Assembly (NCBI GenBank): GCA_015058265.1
Contig: SVCR01000001.1
Coordinates: 1 to 26,072, forward strand
Source of the DNA: Clostridiales bacterium
GTDB lineage: Bacteria > Bacillota_A > Clostridia > Peptostreptococcales > Anaerovoracaceae
Length of the DNA: 26,072 nucleotides
Direction of reading: 5' to 3'
The position numbers and the translations under genes are program-made. The notes under the pieces are model-generated. The model was given only the letters and a program-made list of their open reading frames with translations. It was not told where the DNA came from and searched no databases. Within the stretch, counting starts at the first letter, position 1, and each line of letters starts with the position of its first letter. Shown one piece after another: positions 7,311 to 15,839 of this stretch.

Positions 7311-8441
7311 ATGAAGAAAGATATTCTGATAAAAACAGGAACAGGAGCACTCAATGCGGTGTATTCAGCAATGAAGCTGCTCCCGCAGAAGAAACGGGTA
7401 GTGATCCTGAGCAGACAGTCCAATGAACCTTCTCTGGACATCTGTCTGCTGAGGGATGAACTCGTTTCCCGCGGGATCGGTGTCAAAGTGCTGTGTGACA
7501 AAATGGGCCCGGGCATCAAGGGAGCCGTTCGATATATGGGCCCACTCTTCAGGCAGATGAGATATCTGGCGACATCCAGAGTAGCTGTCCTCGACAGTTA
7601 CTGCATCCCGGCCTGCATCTTCCCCAAGAGAAGAGGGCTGACTGTTATACAGATGTGGCATGCTCTCGGTGCTATGAAGAAGTTCAGCAAGAGCATCCTG
7701 GATAAGCCGGAAGGGAAATCGTCGGAGATCGCCCGTCTGATGAAGATGCACGAGGGCTATGATGTCATATTCACCAGCAGCGAGAAGGCGAGACCTGCTT
7801 TCGCCGAAGCTTTCGGTTATCCGCCTGAAGCTCTCACAATAATGTCGCTCCCGAGGGTGGATGTCATCCTGAACAGCGAGCTGGACAGAGAGAACAGGGA
7901 CAGGATATATGACCGCTACCCGGTCCTGAGCAGGAAGAAGAGCATACTTTATGCGCCGACTCTCAGGATAGGCAAGGATATGAGCGGGGCTGTCCTTGAT
8001 CTGATCAGGCATACAGATACAGAAAAGTACAATCTCGTGATCAAGATGCATCCTCTGACAGAGATAGATATCAATGATGATCTCGCAGAGAACGTTATTA
8101 TCGACAAAGACTTCTCTACGATGGAGATGATGGCCGTTGCGGACTTCGTGGTCACGGATTACTCCGCGATAACATACGACGCAGCACTCAAGGCACTGCC
8201 GGTATACTTCTATGCCTTTGACAAAGAGGAATACCTTAAAGACAGAGAATTCTATCTGGACTATGACAGGGATATGCCGGGACCTATCTGTGCTGATGCA
8301 GCAGAAGTGATGAAGGAGATAGACTCCGGCAGAACAGATGAATACAGGCGCAGATCTGAGGAATTCGCTGACCTGTATATAGAGAAGAGGACGAATTGCA
8401 CTGCTGAGATCGCTGATCTCGTGCAGTCATACCTCAGATGA
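7311..8441 (+). CDS. CDP-glycerol glycerophosphotransferase family protein (TagB/TagF-like), copy 2
   Basis: A 376-residue member of the same GT-B family as the protein at 5953-7089 but clearly divergent from it. Motifs: VILSRQSNEPSLD (31-43), TVIQMWHALGAMKKFS (His117), SILYAPTLR, LVIKMHP (His247) and VVTDYSAITYDAA (280-292). The pattern with SRQSNEPSLD near the N-terminus is common in Firmicute capsule and teichoic acid loci. It should act in the cytoplasm at the membrane and transfer a polyol phosphate from a CDP donor. It is first in the long operon. The ATG at 7311 lacks a normal ribosome binding site (GGGGG is about 25 bases away), yet the upstream frame is closed by a stop at 7296 and the N-terminal length fits the family. 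No CTP:glycerol-phosphate cytidylyltransferase is in the window to supply CDP-glycerol. Confidence 0.9.
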   Translation: MKKDILIKTGTGALNAVYSAMKLLPQKKRVVILSRQSNEPSLDICLLRDELVSRGIGVKVLCDKMGPGIKGAVRYMGPLFRQMRYLATSRVAVLDSYCIPACIFPKRRGLTVIQMWHALGAMKKFSKSILDKPEGKSSEIARLMKMHEGYDVIFTSSEKARPAFAEAFGYPPEALTIMSLPRVDVILNSELDRENRDRIYDRYPVLSRKKSILYAPTLRIGKDMSGAVLDLIRHTDTEKYNLVIKMHPLTEIDINDDLAENVIIDKDFSTMEMMAVADFVVTDYSAITYDAALKALPVYFYAFDKEEYLKDREFYLDYDRDMPGPICADAAEVMKEIDSGRTDEYRRRSEEFADLYIEKRTNCTAEIADLVQSYLR

Positions 8442-8445
8442 TTCG

Positions 8446-8510
8446 CGCCGGAAGGGGAGAACGCTCCGGCGGGGATAAGAAGGATCGCTTTGGCCGGCAG
8501 AAACCGCCGG
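8446..8510 (+). other. Two mutually exclusive GC-rich hairpins in an intergenic leader
   Basis: CGCCGGA (8446-8452) pairs with TCCGGCG (8465-8471). The overlapping CCGGCGG (8466-8472) can instead pair with CCGCCGG (8504-8510). Both cannot form together. They lie 28-93 bases upstream of the GTG of the next gene. They could tune expression of that gene, or be chance; no U-tract follows. Confidence 0.3.
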
Positions 8511-8538
8511 TGATAGATAACAGAGAGGGCTTAGAGAA

Positions 8539-10098
8539 GTGAAGATCAAACTGCCAGAATCTGTGCGAAAACTCAATACCAAGAAGAACAAGCGCAGGAT
8601 AATACTCGCGGATTATGTCTTGCTTGCGCTGGTGATAGTGATACTCATCACGGCCAGGACGCCGGGAGAGATCGACGCTGTTGAAGTGACTTCCACTTCA
8701 TACAATTCTGTTGCGCTGAAATGGGATCCCGTTTCAAATGCTGACGGTTATCATGTTTACAGATCAGAGGACGGGAAAGAATATAAGTATCTTACTACGG
8801 CCCAAACATCTGCCTATGAAGACAAAGACCTGCATACAGGAACCAAGTACACATACGCGATAGCTCCGTATAACGGTATCAGGCGTAATGGCATAACGGA
8901 CGCCCCTGTCGCTGAGGCGACTCCGGAACTGGCGACTCCGGTACTGAAGGGTTCAGTGAAGAAGGGGATGGTCGATCTTAAGTTCAAAGAAGTCGAAGGC
9001 GCGACCGGATACGAGATCTACAGGAACGGCAAAGTGATCAGCAATCAGGAAGCCCTGGAATTCGTAGACGAGTCAGCGAAGAACGACAAGGAATACAAGT
9101 ACGAAGTCAAAGCTTACCGTTACAAGGATGAGCCGGTCTACAGCGAGACGAGCAACAAGGTCGATCTGGAGCTGAAGGGAGTCAGCAAGCTGACTGCAGA
9201 TGTACTCGGTACAGATCTCGTATTCAAATGGGAACCGAACGAGTATTACACCTCTTATAAGATAAAAGCAAACAAGGGCGAGCCTGAGACCGTGGAGGAT
9301 ACGGAATATATTCTCAAGGACTTTGATCCTGATGAGGTATATCAGATTACTCTGGTCGGCGTTTCCGAGGACGGCAAGACCATGAGCCCTGAGAATGTCC
9401 AGGCATTCGCTATCGAGGGAGAGAGCATGACCAACCAGCAGGCTATCGATGCAGCCTGTGACTGGGCGGTAGATATCGCCAACGATAACAGCTTTACCTA
9501 CGGCACCGGAGACAGAGCCCACAGATACGGCTGCTATTTCTGCGGCACCAATGTCGGGCCGAATAAGAACATAAAGGGTTCTTCCCTGGTCAACGGGCAT
9601 TCATATGAGAAGACATACTGCTGCAATCCTTTCGTCCACGCCGCTTTCGCGCACGGGGCCGGAGATCCTGCGATGCTTTATGCCTGCCAGCATGGCGACG
9701 GTATTGCGATGAGCGAGCGCAGCTTTACCGAGTACGGGAACTGGAAGAATGTGGGCAAACCGTCTAAGGGCAGCCTGCAGCGCGGCGATGTCCTCGTAAG
9801 AGATGATCACGTGGCGCTTTACATCGGAAACGGACAGGATGTACAAGCTGTAGATAAGGGTTGGACAGACATCAGCATCAGCGTGTTCAACCTGCCGCAG
9901 TCAACATATGACAAGTTTGACTTTGTCATGAGATATACGGGCAACGGCAGAGGCACGAGCTATACCGTACATGAAGTCGAGATCGTCGACAATGCCGATA
10001 AAGCTGACAAGACAGACAGCGACAAGAACGATAAGAACGAGAAAAAAGAGAAGAACGAAGAGAACGATACTGAAGATAAAGATAGCGACAATGAGTAG
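8539..10098 (+). CDS. Membrane-anchored fibronectin type III / NlpC-P60-like cell-wall enzyme
   Basis: A 519-residue protein with a membrane anchor at about residues 24-42 and an extracytoplasmic remainder. Two clear fibronectin type III-like modules (about 48-130 and 131-213) and a weaker third (214-295) precede an NlpC/P60-like papain-fold domain (about 297-470). The catalytic cysteine is probably Cys362 in YCCNPFVHAAFAHG, where common NlpC/P60 enzymes have DCSGF; the histidine is His424 in RGDVLVRDDHVALYIGNG. Cys332 and Cys335 (GCYFCG) may form a disulfide. The last 35 residues are almost only Asp, Lys, Asn, Glu and Ser. Such enzymes cut or remodel peptidoglycan stem peptides, so it may prepare the wall for polymer attachment. 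Start is GTG, with GAGAGGG nine bases upstream. Peptidase activity is inferred from fold and motif. Confidence 0.82.
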   Translation: MKIKLPESVRKLNTKKNKRRIILADYVLLALVIVILITARTPGEIDAVEVTSTSYNSVALKWDPVSNADGYHVYRSEDGKEYKYLTTAQTSAYEDKDLHTGTKYTYAIAPYNGIRRNGITDAPVAEATPELATPVLKGSVKKGMVDLKFKEVEGATGYEIYRNGKVISNQEALEFVDESAKNDKEYKYEVKAYRYKDEPVYSETSNKVDLELKGVSKLTADVLGTDLVFKWEPNEYYTSYKIKANKGEPETVEDTEYILKDFDPDEVYQITLVGVSEDGKTMSPENVQAFAIEGESMTNQQAIDAACDWAVDIANDNSFTYGTGDRAHRYGCYFCGTNVGPNKNIKGSSLVNGHSYEKTYCCNPFVHAAFAHGAGDPAMLYACQHGDGIAMSERSFTEYGNWKNVGKPSKGSLQRGDVLVRDDHVALYIGNGQDVQAVDKGWTDISISVFNLPQSTYDKFDFVMRYTGNGRGTSYTVHEVEIVDNADKADKTDSDKNDKNEKKEKNEENDTEDKDSDNE

Positions 10099-10147
10099 CT
10101 ATCCGGAGAACAACATATCATTTTGAGATTGATCTGAGAGGTAAATT

Positions 10148-12817
10148 ATGCTGACAGATATCCAGCAGAAACTGCTGCAGATGATGAAGGAACTGGATAA
10201 GGTGTGCCGCAAACACGACATACACTACACCCTTGGAGGCGGTACAGCCATCGGAGCTATCCGCCACAGAGGCTTTATCCCGTGGGATGATGACATAGAC
10301 CTGTATATGACAAGGGACAACTGGGAGAAGTTCAAGATGGTCGCCAAGTTTGAAGACCTCCCGCCGAACAGAGTCATAGAGTCAGCCGAGACTGATCTGA
10401 AATATACGAACTCGATCGCCAGATATGTGACGACTGATTCCACGGCTGTCCACTCTCACCAGATCATCTCCGATGACCCTGCAGGACATGTTATCGACGT
10501 GTTCGTGTTCGATCCGATCCACAGGAAGAATTACAGGAAGTTCTTCGCGGACATCAACCTCTATGCAGATCTTCTGGATGAGACCAAGAGCTACAGCAGC
10601 AGGTTCGACCTGAACAGGGCAAGATATTTCAATGCCCTCAGAAAATGGCACGGTGACGGAAAAGAAGCAGTGATCAGGGATCTGGTCAAGGACTTCAAGA
10701 GCATGGCTGATCCGGGCTGGAAGCATTACATAATGGAGTGGGGCATCGCTCCGTTCCTCTTCCCTGCATCTATATTTGACGGCGGATATATTAGGGTTCC
10801 TTTCGAGGATACTACTGTAGAGATAGTCAGGAATTACAACGAATATCTGGTATGGCAGTACGGCGATGAGTGGCAGTACATACCTGACCATGAAGGCAGA
10901 GAAGGGCATGATGCCATTTTCAGCAGCACTTTGCCTTATACGGTCGTACGCGAGGACTACATGCCGTTTATTGACGCGAATAAAGTCAGATCCGCGTATC
11001 TGAGACGCAAGAGCAGGCTGCTGATGGCAAATCCTTACAGGCGCAAAGCGGAGAGAGCTCAGCTGGAGGAGAAAGCGGCAGCATTCGCTGAGAAATTCGT
11101 GAAGAAGATCACTTACAAAGCTCTGTCCGAAGGCGCTGACATGGAAGCCATGGCAGCATCAGGCAAATACTATAAACTGGCAGAGCTCTTCAAAGATTAC
11201 TTTGACCTGCAGTTCAGCAATGAATTTGCCGGAAGAAGAGACAAGCACAGCACACTCAGAAGATACAGCTATCCGGTCCTGATCCCTCTGGACCAGAGGA
11301 CTATAGAGCTGGCTGCGGAGACTTTGCTCCATATCGAGAGCATGTCCAAGGCCAAGAGGCTCATCGACATATACACCGGAAGATTCCCTGAGAATTTTGA
11401 TAAGACCAGAAGAAAGTCAGCCAGACTTGATGATCTGAGAATGGAGATACTGATCACAAGGCAGCTGATAGATGATTATTCAGTGCTGAATATCGAGAGG
11501 GCCGAAGCTTCTGCAGACGGAAAAGATCCGGCGGAAGCGACCGCGGAGCATGCTGCTCATCTCTATGAAGAGGTCTGCAGCTTCCTCGAAGCTCACAGCA
11601 GAAACACTTACATTCTCAGGCTCAAGCTCAAGCTTCTGCTTGACCGCAAGCGCATGTCCGGAGCTGAAGAGGAATCCGCTGATATTGCGGAAGAATTCAT
11701 GCAGACACTCGGAAAGCTCGGAGAACTGTGTCCGGAAGGATCGCTCCCTTATGCAGAAGTCATAAAGTTTACCGCTGATCTGTCAGATGCAGATGCCGAT
11801 ACATATGCCGGGATCTATTCTCTTACCAGCAACGGATGTCTCAAGCTTGAGATAGAAGATATCCTTGCGGCGAGAGGAAAGATGGGTATGGTCAGATATC
11901 TCAGAAAAGCCGCAGAAGAAGCAGAGCAGGCTGCAGAGGCAGCTGCTGCTGAAAAAGAAGAGACTGCTGATACGGAAGCAGTCGCATATGAAGAAAAGAA
12001 GGACCTGTACTCAACGGCAAAGGATCTATATAAGAAGGCTGCCGGCAGAGATGACAGGATCAAAGAGGAAGCGTGGAATATAGCCCTCAGGACCGGAGAC
12101 AGAGTCAAGCTGCTGGAGCATTATGCCGACATGCTTGAAGAGCTTACGGCAATGAAGGAAAACGAAGAGTGGGATGCACTCAGGGAAAAGATGGCACCGC
12201 ATGAGAAGGCTGTGCTGAGGAATCTCGATCTCGGACTCGGCCTTTGCGTACATCCGCTGCTCTCAGAGATACAGTACGAGCTGTTCAGAAGAGACGGCCG
12301 TGATGCGCTTGTCGGAATGATAGAGGATCTTATCCCTGAGAGACACAGGACTCCGATAGGAGAGAGACCTGCACAGGAACCGGAAGCTGCGCATGAAGGA
12401 ACACAGGAGGCAGAGAATGCGGCCGGAGACGGAGCAGAAGCTGCAGCTGCCGGTGAGAAGCAGGCGGCTGAACCTGCAGCGCAGGATGAGCCATTCAGCG
12501 AAGAGCTGGAGGAGGCATACAGGCAGATAGAAGTTGAGCGCAGTCACAACGGCAGGAGGACTGTTGTAAGAGATATCCCTAAGCCGAGAAAAAGGGTCGT
12601 AGAAGAAGGCGCAGTACCCGGCGCGGGAAGGATCGGAGAGAAGGATCTCCTTGAAGAGAAGAAGCCTGCGGAACCGGAAATTGAAGCAGTTCCTGAAACA
12701 GAACAAGAACCGGAACCTGAATTTGATCCGGCAGAGCCTTCCGAGGGGTCGGACGGAGCTGCAGAGGAAGTAGTTGAAGCGGAGACTGATGGAAGAGAAG
12801 CACCTGCTGAAGACTGA
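10148..12817 (+). CDS. LicD family phosphotransferase with a 640-residue C-terminal extension
   Basis: Residues 1-250 are a LicD domain: TLGGGTAIGAIRHRGFIPWD (28-47), DDDIDLY (47-53) and VIDVFVFDPI match the nucleotidyltransferase-fold metal site of enzymes that add phosphocholine or other phospho-groups to sugars of surface polymers, LicD1/LicD2 of pneumococcal teichoic acid being the best known. Typical LicD proteins are about 270-300 residues; this one is 889. Residues 300-730 look mostly helical and charged and may be a repeat or scaffold domain. Residues 740-889 are disordered-looking, rich in Ala, Glu and Pro. No membrane segment is seen, so it is probably cytoplasmic. GAGAGGT precedes the ATG by about six bases. 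The end overlaps the next gene. A LicC/LicA choline pathway is not in the window, so the transferred group is unknown. Confidence 0.85.
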   Translation: MLTDIQQKLLQMMKELDKVCRKHDIHYTLGGGTAIGAIRHRGFIPWDDDIDLYMTRDNWEKFKMVAKFEDLPPNRVIESAETDLKYTNSIARYVTTDSTAVHSHQIISDDPAGHVIDVFVFDPIHRKNYRKFFADINLYADLLDETKSYSSRFDLNRARYFNALRKWHGDGKEAVIRDLVKDFKSMADPGWKHYIMEWGIAPFLFPASIFDGGYIRVPFEDTTVEIVRNYNEYLVWQYGDEWQYIPDHEGREGHDAIFSSTLPYTVVREDYMPFIDANKVRSAYLRRKSRLLMANPYRRKAERAQLEEKAAAFAEKFVKKITYKALSEGADMEAMAASGKYYKLAELFKDYFDLQFSNEFAGRRDKHSTLRRYSYPVLIPLDQRTIELAAETLLHIESMSKAKRLIDIYTGRFPENFDKTRRKSARLDDLRMEILITRQLIDDYSVLNIERAEASADGKDPAEATAEHAAHLYEEVCSFLEAHSRNTYILRLKLKLLLDRKRMSGAEEESADIAEEFMQTLGKLGELCPEGSLPYAEVIKFTADLSDADADTYAGIYSLTSNGCLKLEIEDILAARGKMGMVRYLRKAAEEAEQAAEAAAAEKEETADTEAVAYEEKKDLYSTAKDLYKKAAGRDDRIKEEAWNIALRTGDRVKLLEHYADMLEELTAMKENEEWDALREKMAPHEKAVLRNLDLGLGLCVHPLLSEIQYELFRRDGRDALVGMIEDLIPERHRTPIGERPAQEPEAAHEGTQEAENAAGDGAEAAAAGEKQAAEPAAQDEPFSEELEEAYRQIEVERSHNGRRTVVRDIPKPRKRVVEEGAVPGAGRIGEKDLLEEKKPAEPEIEAVPETEQEPEPEFDPAEPSEGSDGAAEEVVEAETDGREAPAED

Positions 12818-15815
12818 AAATACAATAAATGATATTACCGAACATGAAGAGCGGATGGGATTTGGCGGCCAACTGCTGAGATATACTATTCTGTTTATCA
12901 TCACAGCTGTCTGCACTTACGCGCTCTTCATTGTGTTGCCGCGAACATTTCTGTCGAACGCCGAGGGGAATATAGACGGTATAGCCCAGCAGTATCCGAT
13001 CTATTCGGAGATCAAGAGGCTCGTTCACGCCTTCCTCTCCGGACAGGGATGGGAAACATGGTCATGGGACATAGGCCTCGGCGGTGACACGATAAATGAA
13101 TTCAACACCAAGCTCCTTAATCCGCTGACGTATATCGTGATCGCGTTCCCGCAGAAGTATCTTGACGTAGGCTTCACACTGATGGTGCTGATAAGCCAGT
13201 ACCTCAGCGGCTTTGCCTTCATGCTGCTCGGAAGGAAGATGGACTTCGACTACAGGCAGAATATCACAGGCGGCCTGTGCTACGCGTATTGCGGATGGGT
13301 GATCCAGGCAATACTCAGGCAGGGTACTTTCCTGATCGCGACAATACTGTTCCCGTTATTGATACTCGGACTTGAGAAGATACTGAGAAATGAATCACCC
13401 GTCCTGTTCATGCTTGCTACTGCAGCTCATGGTCTGTACAGCATGCAATGGACCTATGTCGGAGGGATATCGGTAGTCCTGTGGTTCATCGTCAGGATGA
13501 TCTTCGGAAAGAGACCGTCCGCGGTTCGGGAACCGGCTGCCGCACACGGAACTGAACAAGTTGAGCGTCACGGCAGAGAGGAAGATATCCCGGTCACTGA
13601 CGGGATACCTGAATGCAGGCTCATACGATGCACATACGGCGAAGCTTTCGCGAGATTCTTCGGCTACGGAATGATAGGGGTCATGATCTCTGGTGTCGTG
13701 CTGACGGGAAGCCTGTACAAAATGTTCGGAGCGACCATTTCATCAACGGTCGAAGATCCGACGTTCTATCCTCTGGCATGGTATCTTGAGATCCCGTCAG
13801 GGTTCTTCCAGACCACACCGACGACGAACGCGTATACTGTACTGGGAATGCCTGCTCTGTGTGTGATCCTGCTGCCTCTTCTTGTAGGAGGCATAGTGAA
13901 GAAGCGGCCTCAGGCAGTTATGTCAGTGCTCTTGTTTATAGCATCCTTCTTCCCGATGACGGGGCGCATCTTCAACGGAATGAGCTATTCTGTCGGAAGA
14001 TGGTTCTATGTTATGATCTTCTTCATGATATGGTCGGCGATGGATTGCTACAGACCGGAGACCTTCAGAAAGAAGAGCAATATCGCGGTCATGTGGATAT
14101 GGCTCGCTGCTCTCGGCATATGGGGAGCCGGTGTCTGCTGGCAGCTGCTGGGGATAATCAATACAGCCAAAGGTTTATCTGTCTGCATCGGAGTCCTGAT
14201 GGGGGCACTGCTGATAATGCTCCTGTCGATAGATTCGCTTTCCAAGGGAAGAGGACGCGGACTTCTGATCACAGGCATCATAATAGTATCTATCGTCGGA
14301 TACGTGAACACCAATCTGTTCCCGCATCTCGGTGAGCAGATACATACCCTCTGCCAGGTCGGCAGGATAGAGTCGGATTTCTCGGATTCGACACAGAGAG
14401 TAGGACCTGCTGTACAGGACAGCGATGAGGGATTCTTCCGTATCGATCAGGTAGACGGATATACAGACGCCAGAATAGCAAGAGTCAGAGCCAATGAGAA
14501 TATGTATTTTGGCAACCGGTCTATATACACTTACCTCTCGACCATGGACAGCGGCTGGCACATCTTCAATCGCACGGTGGGGAACAATGCCGGATACTTT
14601 GACCGCACCACCAGCTATTCCAATGACAACAGGGAAGGTCTCGACTTCCTGCTCGGTGTGAAATACTTCCTCGGGGACAGTGAGACCAAGAAGCCGGGCG
14701 CGAATGATTATGCCGGATACGGCTTCAAGAAATACGATGAGATCGACGGAGTGCAGGTCCTCAGGAACAAGTACTGCATGGGACTTGGTACTTCATATGA
14801 TAAATACATCACCGAATCCGAGCTGATGGAATACACTCCGCTCGAGAGGGAACAGGTGATGCTCCAGACTGCAGTGATACCTGATAAGGAATCGAGTTCG
14901 CTCGGAGGAGGGATCGAGGCAGGTATCAGGCACGCAGACAAGGCAGACATAAGCACTGATGTAAGAGAGCTCAAGGTAAAGCTTTCGGATTTCAAGAATA
15001 TAGACGCGGATCTGAATAAGGACGGCGGCGGAACTCTGGCGGTGCATAAGAAGGGCAAGAAGAACGGATCGTTCACAGTAACTCTGCCGGAGACTCGAAA
15101 AGCGAGGATCGTTCTCGAATTTGAGAACTTCGTCAGAGATGACTGCGATCTGGATACAGAGCTGGAGCTCAGCGGCAAAGAGTTCAAGGGAAACTCTTTG
15201 TCTAAAAAGGTAAAGACCAAGTCATTCGTGGATGATGAGAAGTTCAGGATCCAGGTCACCAGAGGTGATGTAGTCAAAGCGGCCCAGATGCGCAAGGGCA
15301 AGAATCAGGGCTTCGGCGATGTGAAGGATTTCTATATAAATCTCGGATACTACGATGAGATATCCGGCGAGGTCACTGTCGATATAGACAGAGTGGGCAT
15401 TTACCACTTCGACTCGGTGAAGGCTTACGCGGTCCCGATGGGTATTTATCGAACTGCGGCTAAGGAGCTGGAGTCGCGCAGCATGGAGATCAGCAGCTTT
15501 GACCACGGCGAGATCAGGGGAACGATGACATCTGACAAGAATGCAGTGATGTACTTCTCTCTGCTCGACGGATCCGGCTGGGATATCTATGTCGACGGCA
15601 ACAGGCTCAAGGGCAACAACTATCTGCATGATGTGAATATAACATTCACAGGAGGCAAGCTCCCTGCGGGTACACATGAGGTGGTGCTGAAGCACCGAAC
15701 TCCGCTCCTCGTTCCGGGCTGTGTCATAACGCTCGCGGGACTGGCTCTGCTGGTGATCACTGCCATCGGTCACAGGAACAGGATGAAAGAGGAATATGAT
15801 GAGGAGACGGCATGA
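12789..15815 (+). CDS. YfhO family membrane protein (GT-C-like glycosyltransferase)
   Basis: A protein of about 1008 residues with a first membrane helix near the N-terminus, about a dozen more up to residue 505, a large extracytoplasmic domain (about 520-975) and a final helix (LLVPGCVITLAGLALLVITA). The first external loop with GNIDGIAQQYPIY and the pattern WDIGLGGDT, and the C-terminal helix after a jelly-roll-like region (SGWDIYVDGN, GTHEVVLKH), are typical of the YfhO family. B. subtilis YfhO and relatives glycosylate lipoteichoic acid outside the cell from undecaprenyl-phosphate sugars, which fits this locus. I chose ATG 12789 with GGAG four bases upstream; TTG 12774 (AGAGGA upstream) or ATG 12855 are alternatives. 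All but the last overlap the LicD gene, suggesting coupled translation. A charged cytoplasmic loop sits near residues 235-275. Confidence 0.85.
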   Translation: MEEKHLLKTENTINDITEHEERMGFGGQLLRYTILFIITAVCTYALFIVLPRTFLSNAEGNIDGIAQQYPIYSEIKRLVHAFLSGQGWETWSWDIGLGGDTINEFNTKLLNPLTYIVIAFPQKYLDVGFTLMVLISQYLSGFAFMLLGRKMDFDYRQNITGGLCYAYCGWVIQAILRQGTFLIATILFPLLILGLEKILRNESPVLFMLATAAHGLYSMQWTYVGGISVVLWFIVRMIFGKRPSAVREPAAAHGTEQVERHGREEDIPVTDGIPECRLIRCTYGEAFARFFGYGMIGVMISGVVLTGSLYKMFGATISSTVEDPTFYPLAWYLEIPSGFFQTTPTTNAYTVLGMPALCVILLPLLVGGIVKKRPQAVMSVLLFIASFFPMTGRIFNGMSYSVGRWFYVMIFFMIWSAMDCYRPETFRKKSNIAVMWIWLAALGIWGAGVCWQLLGIINTAKGLSVCIGVLMGALLIMLLSIDSLSKGRGRGLLITGIIIVSIVGYVNTNLFPHLGEQIHTLCQVGRIESDFSDSTQRVGPAVQDSDEGFFRIDQVDGYTDARIARVRANENMYFGNRSIYTYLSTMDSGWHIFNRTVGNNAGYFDRTTSYSNDNREGLDFLLGVKYFLGDSETKKPGANDYAGYGFKKYDEIDGVQVLRNKYCMGLGTSYDKYITESELMEYTPLEREQVMLQTAVIPDKESSSLGGGIEAGIRHADKADISTDVRELKVKLSDFKNIDADLNKDGGGTLAVHKKGKKNGSFTVTLPETRKARIVLEFENFVRDDCDLDTELELSGKEFKGNSLSKKVKTKSFVDDEKFRIQVTRGDVVKAAQMRKGKNQGFGDVKDFYINLGYYDEISGEVTVDIDRVGIYHFDSVKAYAVPMGIYRTAAKELESRSMEISSFDHGEIRGTMTSDKNAVMYFSLLDGSGWDIYVDGNRLKGNNYLHDVNITFTGGKLPAGTHEVVLKHRTPLLVPGCVITLAGLALLVITAIGHRNRMKEEYDEETA

Positions 15816-15839
15816 TGATGCCGGACCGGTAGACAACAA

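Noticed and set aside
11900..12010. Repetitive GCAGAAGAAGCAGAG-like DNA as a tandem repeat array
   Set aside because: The repetition is only codon-level Ala/Glu/Lys bias in the LicD extension; no fixed unit length is kept.
12263..13028. Several minus-strand open frames rich in Ser, Phe and Leu opposite the LicD tail
   Set aside because: They arise from the repetitive GAA/GCA/GAG codons of the Ala/Glu-rich tail read backwards, not from a real gene.
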